Assembly: GCF_003990335.1 (NCBI RefSeq)
Contig: NZ_CP034683.1
Span: 1,998,501 to 2,062,500, forward strand
Reading direction: 5' to 3'
DNA length: 64,000 bases
Source of the DNA: Rheinheimera mangrovi
GTDB taxonomy: Bacteria; Pseudomonadota; Gammaproteobacteria; Enterobacterales; Alteromonadaceae
This document shows positions 44,824 to 54,050 of this stretch, piece by piece. Both the position numbers and the translations under genes were made by a program. Below the pieces are notes generated by a model, which ran no database searches, was not told where the DNA came from, and saw only the letters and a list, made by a program, of their open reading frames with translations. Within the stretch, counting starts at the first letter, position 1. Every line of letters starts with the position of its first letter.

Positions 44824-45582
44824 TTAGTTCACCACAAAGTCAAAATAAGTGTTTGGATAGGTTTCGTTTTGTAGCGTGAAATGCCACCACTCAAGCTCGT
44901 AAGCGGCAAAGCCCTGTTGTTGCATTAAATCTTTGAGTAACAAACGGTTGGCTTTCTGCTGTGAGGTAATAGCTGTGCTGTTTAAGTGGGAGACAGGGTC
45001 AAATAAATCATAAGTGCCGCCCATATCTACAGGAGACCATTGGCCAGCTGCATTTTTTCGCAGCAAGGTTAAATCCAGGGTTGAAGCGCGGCTATGGCCT
45101 GAGTGAGCAGCAATATAGCCTTGATTGAGCACACTTTTATCTAAGTTTGGGTAATAACTGTTTTTAGTGCTGTGATCGCTGGTATCTGCAACCCATTGCA
45201 TAAAGTGGTTTGATGCACGCTGCGGTCTGTAACAATCCAGCACCTGCAGGACATACCCTAAACGTTCTGCCTGCAGTGCAACTTTTGCCAGTGCTGCGGC
45301 TGCATTTTTTTCTAAGTAGCAGCTATTCGCTTGATATCCCGGTACCAGGTTACCGGTAAAGTTGTTCGTGCCGGCGTACGCCATGCTAATTTGTACTTTG
45401 CTTGTCACTGTCCGCAAATCGACTATATTGGCGGGTTTATTTGCCTCAATATGAACCGGACCTTGTGGTTTTACAATTTGTGTTGCAGCAGTTTGGGTTG
45501 CTGGCGCAGAACTTTGCTGCTGCACCGTATTGCTGCACGACAGCACTAAACAACAGCTCATCAGTAAGGCTTGTGTTTTCAT
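44824..45582 (-). CDS. ddpX: D-alanyl-D-alanine dipeptidase, VanX/DdpX family
   Basis: 252 residues from ATG 45582, overlapping the transporter stop as ATGA. Lipoprotein-type signal LLMSCCLVLSCSN. Zn-peptidase M15D features: YRPQRASNHF, the SGHSRASTLDLTL His/Asp ligand block (SxHxxxxxxD) and LEWWHF (catalytic Glu and His). It hydrolyses D-Ala-D-Ala. An extracytoplasmic, membrane-anchored form points to catabolism of cell-wall dipeptide rather than vancomycin resistance; there is no vanHA or vanRS nearby. Confidence 0.92.
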   Translation of the reverse strand: MKTQALLMSCCLVLSCSNTVQQQSSAPATQTAATQIVKPQGPVHIEANKPANIVDLRTVTSKVQISMAYAGTNNFTGNLVPGYQANSCYLEKNAAAALAKVALQAERLGYVLQVLDCYRPQRASNHFMQWVADTSDHSTKNSYYPNLDKSVLNQGYIAAHSGHSRASTLDLTLLRKNAAGQWSPVDMGGTYDLFDPVSHLNSTAITSQQKANRLLLKDLMQQQGFAAYELEWWHFTLQNETYPNTYFDFVVN

Positions 45583-46973
45583 CCAATCATCACCCAACCG
45601 CTGATTAAAAAGGCGAGCAGTGCCAGAGCGCCACAGAACAAGGAATAAGGCAGTTGGGTTTTTACATGCTCCAATAAATCACAGCCTGAAGCGACGGCAC
45701 TGACTACTGTTGTATCTGAGATAGGGGAGCAGTGATCACCCCAAATGCCGCCACTTAAAATAGCAGCAAGGATCAGTGAGGGCGGTAATCCCAGCATTTC
45801 AACCAGCGGCATGCCAATAGGAATGAGAATGGCGAAAGTCCCCCAGGAGGTGCCAGTGGTAAAAGAGATAATGGCACCAGCGATAAAAAGTAATGCAGGA
45901 ATAAGCACTAATGGAGTGGACTCTTTGACAAAAGACGCGACATAAACCCCGGTGCCTAAGTCTTTCATGGCGCTGCCAAGGGCCAGTGACAACAACACTA
46001 TACTGACTAAAGGCAGCAACTCGCCCATGCCTCTGAAGCCAATATTAACCAGTTGCTGGTGACTAAAACGACGACTCCATGCCATCAAACCATAAGCCAC
46101 CACACAGGCCAGAGTAGTGGCGTACAGCGCAGCTTTAGCACCAGAACCTTCGATTAAATTGCCATTACCTGTCCACAGCATAAAACCAACCATCCCCACC
46201 ACCAGAGTCAGTAAAGGGACTAACATCAGTGACATGTTGCTTGGTGGAGTATCAATATCACTGTGGCTTGATACGGTATTCAGATCAATTTCTGCCTGCT
46301 TCATCGGGCCATAGACCTTGTCAGTATAAATGGTGTAGAACACTACAATAAGCGTGAACAAAGCATAAAAGTTTAGCGGTATAGAACCAATTAATACCGC
46401 AACGGCAGACTCCGGCAGATTATAGGTGCTCAGTAATCCCAGCACATAAGCTCCCCAGCCATTAAGCAAAACAAGGATACATATAGGAGCACTGGTGCTG
46501 TCTACTATATAAGCCAGACGGGCGCGGCTCATTTTGAATTTATCGTACAAACCGCGAGATACGATACCGGCTGTCAAAGCACTCAGGTTAGATTCGATAA
46601 AGACCAGAATACCTATGCCGTAGCTAATAAAGCCAGCCTGGCGTTTAGTGCGGGCCACCCCTTTGCGGATAAACCAATCCACCATAGCTGATACACCACC
46701 TGAATCGCGCATATAGGCCATCAGCGCACCTATCAGCAAGGAGAACAATAAAATCCTGCTGTTATCGGCAGAGGACGTGACAGAGATAATACGTTCTAAA
46801 CTTTGCACCGGGCCTTGCAACAAAGCGCCAAATACGCTCAGCTCGGGCTGCTTTAAATACAACAAAACCTCAGCACAAGTGACGGCTAAAATCAGCGCCA
46901 GTACAACTTCTTTACGCCAGATGACGACTGCTATGGCTAAAATGGCGGGTAGTAAACTTAAACTATCAGGCAC
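45579..46973 (-). CDS. NhaC-family (ion transporter superfamily) membrane transporter
   Basis: 464 residues starting at GTG 46973 (AAGGAAAG 6 nt upstream). About eleven membrane segments. Family features: FIESNLSALTAGIVSRGLYDKF, TGTSWGTFAILIPIGMPL and GGIWGDHCSPISDTTVVSAVASGCD. NhaC relatives swap Na+ for H+, but several are amino-acid or dicarboxylate carriers. First gene of a three-gene operon with ddpX and dacB, so D-Ala uptake is a sensible guess; plain Na+/H+ exchange is the alternative. Confidence 0.88.
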   Translation of the reverse strand: MPDSLSLLPAILAIAVVIWRKEVVLALILAVTCAEVLLYLKQPELSVFGALLQGPVQSLERIISVTSSADNSRILLFSLLIGALMAYMRDSGGVSAMVDWFIRKGVARTKRQAGFISYGIGILVFIESNLSALTAGIVSRGLYDKFKMSRARLAYIVDSTSAPICILVLLNGWGAYVLGLLSTYNLPESAVAVLIGSIPLNFYALFTLIVVFYTIYTDKVYGPMKQAEIDLNTVSSHSDIDTPPSNMSLMLVPLLTLVVGMVGFMLWTGNGNLIEGSGAKAALYATTLACVVAYGLMAWSRRFSHQQLVNIGFRGMGELLPLVSIVLLSLALGSAMKDLGTGVYVASFVKESTPLVLIPALLFIAGAIISFTTGTSWGTFAILIPIGMPLVEMLGLPPSLILAAILSGGIWGDHCSPISDTTVVSAVASGCDLLEHVKTQLPYSLFCGALALLAFLISGWVMIG

Positions 46974-47247
46974 TGCAGCTTTCCTTTACATGGAGTTAAG
47001 CTATTGATGCTGTTTATACTGCAGCAATTAGCTGTGGCTTTCCAGTTAGCTTTGGCTCTTTATTTTGGGTATTGGCGGATTTTTATCCGGGATCTGTAGT
47101 AAAACTGCACTTGAGAGGATGAAAGAGGGGCAATAAAAAAAATTAGCTACTACCTGGATTAGAATACTAGCTAATTCACTGTTCTCACAGCTGCAGTTTT
47201 GGGCTGGATCTGCAGCTATTCAAACAAAAACTTCAACACGCGCTAAG
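46974..47247. other. Intergenic region with two hairpins
   Basis: No gene. Holds the promoter side of the transporter operon (minus strand), a minus-strand terminator (47133-47176) and a further inverted repeat AGCTGCAG (47189-47196)/CTGCAGCT (47210-47217). Confidence 0.45.
47133..47176 (-). terminator. Rho-independent terminator of the BON fragment transcript
   Basis: On the minus strand AATTAGCTA/TAGCTAATT (47168-47176 with 47141-47149), 18-nt loop, followed by a run of T residues. Confidence 0.6.
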
Positions 47248-47475
47248 TTATTTAAAGGTCAAGCCACCAGCTTTCACGCTTTGTACACCTTTAATGTTTT
47301 CTGCCAGTTGCACGGCCAGTGCTTTTTCAGAACCGCTGTCAACCATACCATCAAGAGTGACGACACCTTTGGTGGTGTTTACTGCAATGTCCGAACTATC
47401 GACATTGTTAGAATACATATAGGTGGATTTGATTTTGGTGGTGATTTTAGTCGTGCTGCTATCCACATAACGGCT
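47248..47475 (-). pseudogene. BON-domain protein fragment (OsmY-like)
   Basis: A single BON domain, RYVDSSTTKITTKI then TTKGVVTLDGMVDSGSEKA and GVQSVKAGGLTF, at the C-terminal end of a frame. OsmY-type proteins carry a signal peptide before this point; here a TAG stands immediately upstream in the same frame. A GTG at 47466 could start a 72-residue protein, but no ribosome site is seen. Most likely the remaining 3' part of an osmY-like gene joined to unrelated DNA. Confidence 0.6.
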
Positions 47476-47733
47476 CTACACTAATTTATACTTTACTGCT
47501 GCCATGATGCCGGCATCGTCAATAATCTCAGCATAACTAGGGCCGCCTTTACCATCTTCAACTGTGACGGTGATGTCATCGTGGCGTAAGTATGGACTGA
47601 GCTGATCTGTATTCATACCTGGCGCCTTAATAACTTCATACCCGTCATAAACTCCTGAAAAACTTCCGCTAAACGCACTCTGACCTTTTTTGCCTAAGCG
47701 TTGGGTCAGTACAAAGTCAAAAAATGGAATCTG
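47476..47733 (-). pseudogene. 3' remnant of an unrecognised gene
   Basis: 86 open codons, between TAG at 47734 and TAG at 47476, with convincing protein-like content (RLGKKGQSAFSGSFSGVYDGYE, abbreviated: GQSAFSGSFSGVYDG; then SPYLRHDDITVTVEDGKGG and DDAGIMAAVKYKLV). No start codon except an internal ATG. It looks like the C-terminal end of a longer protein whose 5' part is gone. The same reading frame continues past the TAG into the BON fragment. I cannot name the family. Confidence 0.45.
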
Positions 47734-47873
47734 CTATTGTGGTGGAAGTGATTGAGTCTGATGTGGTTCTGACCGGTACAGTAAACAGCTGGTCCGAGCA
47801 TGATCAGGCGCTGGTATCGGTGTGGAGCACTCCGGGTGTATCTCATGTCACCGATCATATTTACGTGTTGTAA
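47724..47873 (+). pseudogene. BON-domain fragment on the opposite strand
   Basis: ATG 47724 reads MESAIVVEVIESDVVLTGTV, then NSWSEHDQALVSVWSTPGVSHVTDHIYV, the second half of a BON domain ending at TAA 47871. The first half and any signal peptide are missing, and no ribosome site is present. It overlaps the minus-strand remnant by 10 bases, which marks a rearrangement junction. Confidence 0.55.
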
Positions 47874-48074
47874 TTCCGCTTTTTATTGCTGTCCTTTGTC
47901 TTCCTAAGGCAATTGTTTTCACTCCATTCAGATACAGATTTACAGTCTGTATTTTGCTTTTGTAGTGGTTACAACTTGTTACCCTTTTCGCAGGAATGAA
48001 ACCTCCGACTGTTTTATAGTGGTCTTACTAAAAAAGTATCTAAGCTAGCTTGATTTACCGGATGGGTCTGGACC
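47874..48074. other. Intergenic region before the second RND operon
   Basis: No gene. It must hold the promoter of the adaptor gene; no clear operator dyad was seen. Confidence 0.4.
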
Positions 48075-49217
48075 ATGACAACGATAAAACTAACACTTAT
48101 TGCGTTTTGTTTAGCAACAACTTTGGCCTCTTGTTCTAAGCCTGAAGTGGCCAAAGTGCAGGAAGAAATTGCAAAACCCTTACAACTGGTGGCACAGGAT
48201 TTACTGACCTTATCTGAAAGTACTTTAGCCCGTGGTCCTGTTATTTCGGGCTCTTTGCAGCCAGTGGTGAAAGCCGAACTGAATGCAGAAGTGTCTGGCA
48301 TTGTTATGCAAGTGTTGAAAGACAATGGAGATGTAGTCAAAACCGGTGACGTGCTGGTGAAACTGGACCAAACAGCCTATCGCGACAAATTATTGTCTGC
48401 TCAGGAAGCTGAACGTTCGGCTGTGGTCACTCTGGAGCAGTCCAATCGTCAACTCAAACGTATGCAGTCTTTATCTAAACAGAGTTTAGTCACACAGGAA
48501 GGACTGGAAGCGGCTGAAAACAAAGCCAATCAAGCCCAGTCTGATTTAGCCTCAGCCCGCGCCCGTTTAGTAGAAGCCCGCCAGCAGATGGAAAAAACCG
48601 ATGTCAAAGCGCCATTTTCCGGTGTAGTTGCGACCCGCAAAGTGTCTGCAGGTGATACAGCTCAGATTGGCAAGGGCCTGATGGTACTGATTGACCCGGC
48701 CAGTATTCGTTTTGAAGGTTATGTCGCCGCAGATCGGGTTGGTCAGGTTAAAGTGGGCAATAAAGTCACTTTTAAAGTCAATGGTTACAGCGGTCAGTTT
48801 TTTACCGGCACGGTAGAACGTATTAACCCGTTAGCCAACGAAAGCACCCGTCAGGTGCAATTGCTGGTGACTATGGACTTAAAAGAGCAGTCTTTAGTGG
48901 CGGGTTTATATGCCGAAGGCCATGTCGAAGCACAAAACAGCAATGCGCTGATGGTGCCTGAATCTGCGCTTATTCGTGAAGGTGACAAAAGCTTTGTCTG
49001 GCAATTTGCCAACAACGAGCTGAAAAAGATTGAAGTGGACTTGGGCAGCAAGGACGAAAGGTGGGGCACTCATGAGGTGTTGTCCGGTGTCACATCAGGT
49101 GCTCAGATTTTACGTCATCCGCAAGGGGCTTTAACCGATGGCGGTAAAGCAGAACTGGCGGTCGCAGGAGTTGCAACGCTGGATCAAACCGCAGCTAAAG
49201 TCAGCACAGGAAACTAA
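48075..49217 (+). CDS. RND efflux periplasmic adaptor (MFP)
   Basis: 380 residues with lipoprotein signal ATTLASCSK. Barrel-sandwich halves VKAELNAEVSGIVMQVLKDNGDVVKTGDVL and KTDVKAPFSGVVATRKVSAGDTAQIG flank a long alpha-hairpin (SNRQLKRMQSLSKQSLVTQE). Its beta-barrel part contains NPLANESTRQVQLLVTMD. Partner of the pump gene 3 bases downstream. It differs from the first adaptor in the window, so the two pumps are not a recent duplication. No local regulator or outer-membrane factor is found. Confidence 0.93.
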   Translation: MTTIKLTLIAFCLATTLASCSKPEVAKVQEEIAKPLQLVAQDLLTLSESTLARGPVISGSLQPVVKAELNAEVSGIVMQVLKDNGDVVKTGDVLVKLDQTAYRDKLLSAQEAERSAVVTLEQSNRQLKRMQSLSKQSLVTQEGLEAAENKANQAQSDLASARARLVEARQQMEKTDVKAPFSGVVATRKVSAGDTAQIGKGLMVLIDPASIRFEGYVAADRVGQVKVGNKVTFKVNGYSGQFFTGTVERINPLANESTRQVQLLVTMDLKEQSLVAGLYAEGHVEAQNSNALMVPESALIREGDKSFVWQFANNELKKIEVDLGSKDERWGTHEVLSGVTSGAQILRHPQGALTDGGKAELAVAGVATLDQTAAKVSTGN

Positions 49218-49220
49218 GCC

Positions 49221-52200
49221 ATGTTCTTATCTGATTTTAGTATCAAACGCCCTATGGTGGTGGTGGCTGTTACCCTGGCCATGATGATTTTTGGTTATTT
49301 TGCGATGACCAATTTAAAAACCAACCAATTCCCTGATGTGCAACCACCTGTATTGGTGATGAACATTCCTTACCCTGGTGCTTCCCCTGAAACTGTAGAG
49401 CGGGAAATCCTGAACAGGGTAGAAGACTCGATGGCGACTATCACAGGCATGCGTGAGCTCCGTTCTTATGCCCGCGAATCTAATGCAGTGATAGTGGCAA
49501 TTTTTGAATTTGATAAAGACTTGATTGAAGCCTCGCAGGAAATGCGCGATGCAGTGGCAGTGGTGCGTGACAAGCTGCCAACAGAAATGAAAGAGCCTTT
49601 CTTGCGCCGTGAAGATCCAAATGCTCAGCCCATTATGTCGCTGGCGTTGTCTTCAACCTCTATGGACCCTATTGAATTATCACAATTAGCCGAGCATCAG
49701 ATCGCCCGCGAAATCCGTTCTGTGCCGGGGGTGGCGCTGGTAAACCTGGAAGGTGAACAAGAGCGGGAAATGACGGTGTTCTTAAACTCCAATGCGATGC
49801 GTGAAGCCAATGTGTCCGCTATGGATGTGGTGAATGCATTACGGGCGCAAAACGTGGCCGCGCCGGTCGGCCGTGTGGTTAATGGCATGGAAGAGCAGGG
49901 TATTCGTATTCAGGGCCGCTTGCGCGATGTGCGTGAATTTGAACGAATGGTGGTGAAACGTAGTGGTGATCAGGCAATTCGTTTAGAGCAGGTTGCAGAT
50001 GTAGTGGATGGGGCCGCTGAGCAGCGCCGTTTATCCATTTTTAATGGCGTGGCGTCATTGGGTATAGATGTAGTTAAAGCCCGTGATGCGTCAACCATTA
50101 GCGTGACGGACGACATCAAAGTAAAAATTGAAGAGCTGAAGAAAACTTTACCTGCTGATTTTGAACTGGTGGTGGTGCGTGATTCAGGTGAAGACGTCGC
50201 CGCCAGTATGCGCAACGTGACAGAAGCCTTATCCATGGGCGCCTTACTGACCATTGTCACCGTCTTTGTGTTCCTGAATTCCTGGCGCTCCACCTTAATT
50301 ACTTCGCTGGCGTTACCTACCTCAGTACTGGCGTCTTTTATTGCGGTGTGGGCCTGTGGTTTTACACTGAATTTTATGTCGTTACTGGGCTTGTCCTTGG
50401 CTATAGGTATTCTGATTGACGATGCCATAGTGGTAAGGGAAAACATTGTGCGCCATATGGAAATGGGCAAAGACAATATGACGGCGGCCCGCGACGGCAC
50501 CCGTGAAATTGGTATGGCCGTTATTGCGACCACTATGTCTATTGTGGCTGTGTTTATTCCTATTGCCTTTCTGGATGGTATTACCGGTCAGTGGTTTAAA
50601 CCTTTTGGTTTAACAGTGGCCTGTTCTGTATTGGTGTCGTTGTTTATCTCCTTTACGCTCGACCCTATGATGTCTGCCTACTGGCACGATCCGGATCATG
50701 ATAAAAATGCCAAACGCCGTGGTCTGGGTAAAGTGTTGCAAGGCTTTAATATCTGGTTTGATCATCAGGCTGAGCGTTATTCCAAGCTGATTGGCTGGGC
50801 GTTAAAACACCGTAAGTCGATGTGGATCCTGGCTTTTGGCTCATTTTTTGGCGCTATCGCCTTGCAGGATATGTACGGTGGCTCAGGTTTTCTGCCGGAA
50901 ACTGACGATGGCGGTATAGTGATTTCAGTACGCGCGCCTTCAGAGGCCAGTCTTGAATACACCAGCATTAAAGCGGAGCAAGCCGCTGCTATTGCCCGTC
51001 AAATTCCTGAACAGTTGTATACCCAAACCACAGTAGGTACGCAGGGCAATATTACCAGAGCGCAGGTTTTTGTCAGGCTAACCAAAGAAATGGAGCGTAG
51101 CCGTAACTCGCGTGAAATTGCCGCTGAATTAAGAGCCAAAGTGCAGCAATTAGTTGGCGCTGAGTACACAGTGTCTGCTGATTTAAACGGCGGCGGCGGT
51201 GGTAAAGCACTGCAAATTCAGTTCCGTGGCCCGGATAGCCGTGTGCTGGAAGGTCTGGTCATGGATTTTATGGAGAAATTAAAAACCATACCTGGGGCTG
51301 TAGACGTGGGTTTATCTTCTCAGGATCCTAAACCTGAGCTGCAAATTGAGTTTAACCGTGGTTTGGCGTCGAGTTTAGGCTTGTCGATGAATGATGCTGC
51401 CAGTGCGCTGCGTTTAGCTTTTGCTGGTGCTGAGATTGGCGACTGGATCGATCCAACAGGGGAAACCCGTAATGTATATGTCCGTATCAAACCGGAAGAG
51501 CGCATGACAGTGCAGGATTTAGAGCGTCTACCGCTGTTGTCCAGCCGCACCGGTGCCATGATCCCACTGGAGCAAATTGCCACAGTGACAGTAGGCAAAG
51601 GGCCTGCGGTGATAGAGCACTTAGACCGTGAAAGTATGATGGCCGTTGGCGCTAACGTACAAGGCCGCAGTTTTGGTGAAGTGGATGCCGACGCGAAGAA
51701 ATTGCTGAAAACCATTCCATTCCCACCTGGTTATGATGTAGTTCGCGGTGGACAAAGCCGGGATCAGGAAGAAGTCTTTGGCAGTATCTTTGGCGCCCTT
51801 GGTTTAGCTGTGATGCTGATGTATCTGATATTAGTAGTGCAGTTCCATAGTTTTCTGGCGCCAGTGTCTATCATGATGTCTTTGCCTTTATCCTTGATTG
51901 GTGTGGTGTTGTCCTTGCTTGTCACGGGGGCCACCTTAAACCTGATGAGTCTGATAGGTGTCGTCATGCTGATGGGCATAGTGGTGAAAAACGGCATTTT
52001 GTTGATTGACTGTGCCCGCAAAAAAGAAAGCGAAGGTTTAGGTCTGGAAGAAGCCTTAATAGCAGCTGGTCGTGAGCGGTTACGTCCTATCCTGATGACG
52101 ACTTTTGCCTTAGTTGCCGGTATGTTGCCTGTGGCTATTGGTATTGGCGAAGGGGCTGCCTTCTACAAACCTTTGGGTATTTCAGTGATAGGTGGGGTAT

Positions 52201-52343
52201 TAACCTCCACTGTACTGACATTGCTGGTGGTGCCAACTTTCTACGACAGTCTGGAGACCTTTAAACGCAAACTGAAAGCCAGACTTGGCCGTAACAGAAA
52301 ACCAGCTCCGACAAGTTATGGCGAGCCGCTGATCTCTAAATAA
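49221..52343 (+). CDS. RND efflux permease, HAE1/MdtBC-like
   Basis: 1040 residues, full length. TM1 MFLSDFSIKRPMVVV, periplasmic loop with PYPGASPETVEREI, TM4 relay GILIDDAIVVREN (Asp-Asp; note Arg directly after VV), TM10 Lys in GIVVKNGILLIDCARK. A glycine run (NGGGGGK) in the second periplasmic loop is unusual. Proton-driven export of drugs, bile-type or other amphiphilic compounds. Co-transcribed with the adaptor; a strong terminator follows. Confidence 0.94.
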   Translation: MFLSDFSIKRPMVVVAVTLAMMIFGYFAMTNLKTNQFPDVQPPVLVMNIPYPGASPETVEREILNRVEDSMATITGMRELRSYARESNAVIVAIFEFDKDLIEASQEMRDAVAVVRDKLPTEMKEPFLRREDPNAQPIMSLALSSTSMDPIELSQLAEHQIAREIRSVPGVALVNLEGEQEREMTVFLNSNAMREANVSAMDVVNALRAQNVAAPVGRVVNGMEEQGIRIQGRLRDVREFERMVVKRSGDQAIRLEQVADVVDGAAEQRRLSIFNGVASLGIDVVKARDASTISVTDDIKVKIEELKKTLPADFELVVVRDSGEDVAASMRNVTEALSMGALLTIVTVFVFLNSWRSTLITSLALPTSVLASFIAVWACGFTLNFMSLLGLSLAIGILIDDAIVVRENIVRHMEMGKDNMTAARDGTREIGMAVIATTMSIVAVFIPIAFLDGITGQWFKPFGLTVACSVLVSLFISFTLDPMMSAYWHDPDHDKNAKRRGLGKVLQGFNIWFDHQAERYSKLIGWALKHRKSMWILAFGSFFGAIALQDMYGGSGFLPETDDGGIVISVRAPSEASLEYTSIKAEQAAAIARQIPEQLYTQTTVGTQGNITRAQVFVRLTKEMERSRNSREIAAELRAKVQQLVGAEYTVSADLNGGGGGKALQIQFRGPDSRVLEGLVMDFMEKLKTIPGAVDVGLSSQDPKPELQIEFNRGLASSLGLSMNDAASALRLAFAGAEIGDWIDPTGETRNVYVRIKPEERMTVQDLERLPLLSSRTGAMIPLEQIATVTVGKGPAVIEHLDRESMMAVGANVQGRSFGEVDADAKKLLKTIPFPPGYDVVRGGQSRDQEEVFGSIFGALGLAVMLMYLILVVQFHSFLAPVSIMMSLPLSLIGVVLSLLVTGATLNLMSLIGVVMLMGIVVKNGILLIDCARKKESEGLGLEEALIAAGRERLRPILMTTFALVAGMLPVAIGIGEGAAFYKPLGISVIGGVLTSTVLTLLVVPTFYDSLETFKRKLKARLGRNRKPAPTSYGEPLISK

Positions 52344-52360
52344 GAGGTTTAGTTTGATGA

Positions 52361-52390
52361 AAAGGAGCACTGAGGTGCTCCTTTGTTTTT
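52361..52390 (+). terminator. Rho-independent terminator after the second RND pump
   Basis: Perfect 10-bp stem AAAGGAGCAC/GTGCTCCTTT (52361-52370, 52375-52384), 4-nt loop, then GTTTTT. Confidence 0.9.
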
Positions 52391-52451
52391 GGCAGAAAAA
52401 AAGTGGACCTGTTGTGTTCAACTGAGCAAATTGTGCTTTTGTCACAGAGAG

Positions 52452-52480
52452 TTGGGAAAGACAGCTAAATCCGCTAGTAT
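52452..52480 (+). promoter_or_regulatory. Sigma-70-type promoter of the D-glutamate/5-oxoproline operon
   Basis: TTGGGA (52452-52457), 17 nt, TAGTAT (52475-52480), 33 bases before the first start codon and after the RND terminator. Confidence 0.5.
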
Positions 52481-52512
52481 GACTTTATTCCGCTATTTTT
52501 AAGAACTTCAGT

Positions 52513-53295
52513 ATGGATCAGCTAACGCCTTACCAGTTACGAGCGCAGATACGATCAGGCCAGTTCAACAGTCAGACCAGCGGTTTGGTGCCTGGCTATG
52601 TGCAGTGCAATATGGCGATAATGCCACAAAGCTGGGCGGCTGAGTTTTTACTGTTTTGCCAGCGTAATCCCAAAGCTTGCCCTTTAGTGGCAGTTGCTGA
52701 ACCCGGGCAATTTTTGCTGCCTGAACTTGGGCAGGAGATAGATCTTCGAACTGATTTACCTGCTTACCGTGTGTTTAAACAAGGTGAGTTGGTGGATGAA
52801 GTTCAGGATATCCGTGCTTTATGGCGGGATGATTTAGTCAGCTTCCTGATTGGTTGCTCTTTTTCCTTTGAAGAGGCATTGGTGGCGGCAGGGCTGGAAA
52901 TACGCCATATCACAGAAGGCAAAAACGTCCCTATGTACAACACCACATTGCAATGCGTCAGTGCAGGTCGTTTTTCCGGTTCTATGGTGGTCAGTATGAG
53001 GCCAATGAAACCTGCTGATGCAATTCGCGCTATTCAAATTTGCAGTCGTTTTCCTGCTGTGCATGGTGCGCCTGTGCATTTTGGTGATCCGGCCGCTATT
53101 GGCATTTCTGATATCCGATCACCGGATTATGGTGACGCCGTCAACATTCGATCGGGTGAAGTACCGGTATTCTGGGCCTGTGGCGTTACACCTCAAGCCG
53201 TGATTAAACAGGCTAAGCCTGATTTTTGTATTACGCACAGTCCAGGGCATATGTTGGTGACTGATTTGCTGAATTCTTCTTTAGCGAGTTTTTAA
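52513..53295 (+). CDS. DUF1445 protein (putative hydro-lyase; D-glutamate cyclase N-terminal-like half)
   Basis: 260 residues. DUF1445 hallmarks: [33 protein letters not shown], and the C-terminal [13 protein letters not shown]. In animals this domain is fused to DUF4392 as DGLUCY, which makes 5-oxo-D-proline from D-glutamate. Here the other half is encoded separately, four genes downstream, and pxpABC lies between. The stop overlaps the pxpA start (TAATG). Its role is therefore D-glutamate or oxoproline metabolism; the split-enzyme idea is inference. Confidence 0.88.
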   Translation: MDQLTPYQLRAQIRSGQFNSQTSGLVPGYVQCNMAIMPQSWAAEFLLFCQRNPKACPLVAVAEPGQFLLPELGQEIDLRTDLPAYRVFKQGELVDEVQDIRALWRDDLVSFLIGCSFSFEEALVAAGLEIRHITEGKNVPMYNTTLQCVSAGRFSGSMVVSMRPMKPADAIRAIQICSRFPAVHGAPVHFGDPAAIGISDIRSPDYGDAVNIRSGEVPVFWACGVTPQAVIKQAKPDFCITHSPGHMLVTDLLNSSLASF

Positions 53296-54050
53296 TGAAC
53301 CCTTTAATAAAATCCTCGATCAAACTAAATTGCGACTTAGGCGAAAGTTTTGGTGCATGGCAGATGGGGCTGGACGCACAAGTGATGCCATTGATTGATC
53401 AGGCCAATATCGCCTGTGGGTTTCATGCCGGCGATCCGACCGTACTGGTCAATACCTTAACTCTTGCCAAACACTATCAGGTTGAGATTGGCGCGCATCC
53501 AAGTTATGACGATAAACAGGGGTTTGGTCGCCGCTCTGTAAAAATGCAGTCAGATGAGCTAAAGCATTTACTCTGGTATCAGATAGCAGCAGTGGATGGG
53601 GTGGCAAAAAGCCTTGGTGTGGAGCTGAGTTACGTCAAGCCTCATGGCGCTTTGTATAACGATATGATGGCAAGTCCGGCCTTACTTGAAACCGTGATGC
53701 AGGCTGTTGCCAGTTACCATAAACCTTTAAAGCTGATGCTGTTGGCCACAAGTTCTGCCGCAGAGCATCGGCTGCTGGCGAAGCGTCATCAGCTGGAGTT
53801 GTTATTTGAAGCTTTTGCCGACCGGCGTTACAAAAGCGATGGGTCTTTAACACCTCGCAGTCAAGCAGGCAGTGTGCTGGATCATCAGGCGGCACTGGCG
53901 CAAGTTCAGCAGTTACTACAAAACGGCACGGTAAAAAGTGATACAGGCAACAGCGTGACTATTGAGGCTGATACCTTATGCGTACATGGTGATAATCCGG
54001 CCGCAGTGGCATTGGTGCAGTCCATTCGCCAGTTGCTGGTAAAGCCATGA
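53295..54050 (+). CDS. pxpA: 5-oxoprolinase subunit A (LamB/YcsF family)
   Basis: 251 residues. LamB/YcsF features: LNCDLGESFGAWQMG, ANIACGFHAGDP, EIGAHPSYDD, VKPHGALYND and the closing CVHGDNP. With PxpB and PxpC it hydrolyses 5-oxoproline to glutamate at the cost of ATP. The order A-B-C with overlapping stops and starts is the standard bacterial one. A cytoplasmic complex; presumed to remove lactam formed spontaneously or by the cyclase encoded on both sides. Confidence 0.95.
   Translation: MNPLIKSSIKLNCDLGESFGAWQMGLDAQVMPLIDQANIACGFHAGDPTVLVNTLTLAKHYQVEIGAHPSYDDKQGFGRRSVKMQSDELKHLLWYQIAAVDGVAKSLGVELSYVKPHGALYNDMMASPALLETVMQAVASYHKPLKLMLLATSSAAEHRLLAKRHQLELLFEAFADRRYKSDGSLTPRSQAGSVLDHQAALAQVQQLLQNGTVKSDTGNSVTIEADTLCVHGDNPAAVALVQSIRQLLVKP

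Noticed and set aside
44824..45582. Vancomycin-resistance vanX
   Set aside because: No vanH, vanA or vanRS genes; the lipoprotein signal and neighbours point to dipeptide catabolism.
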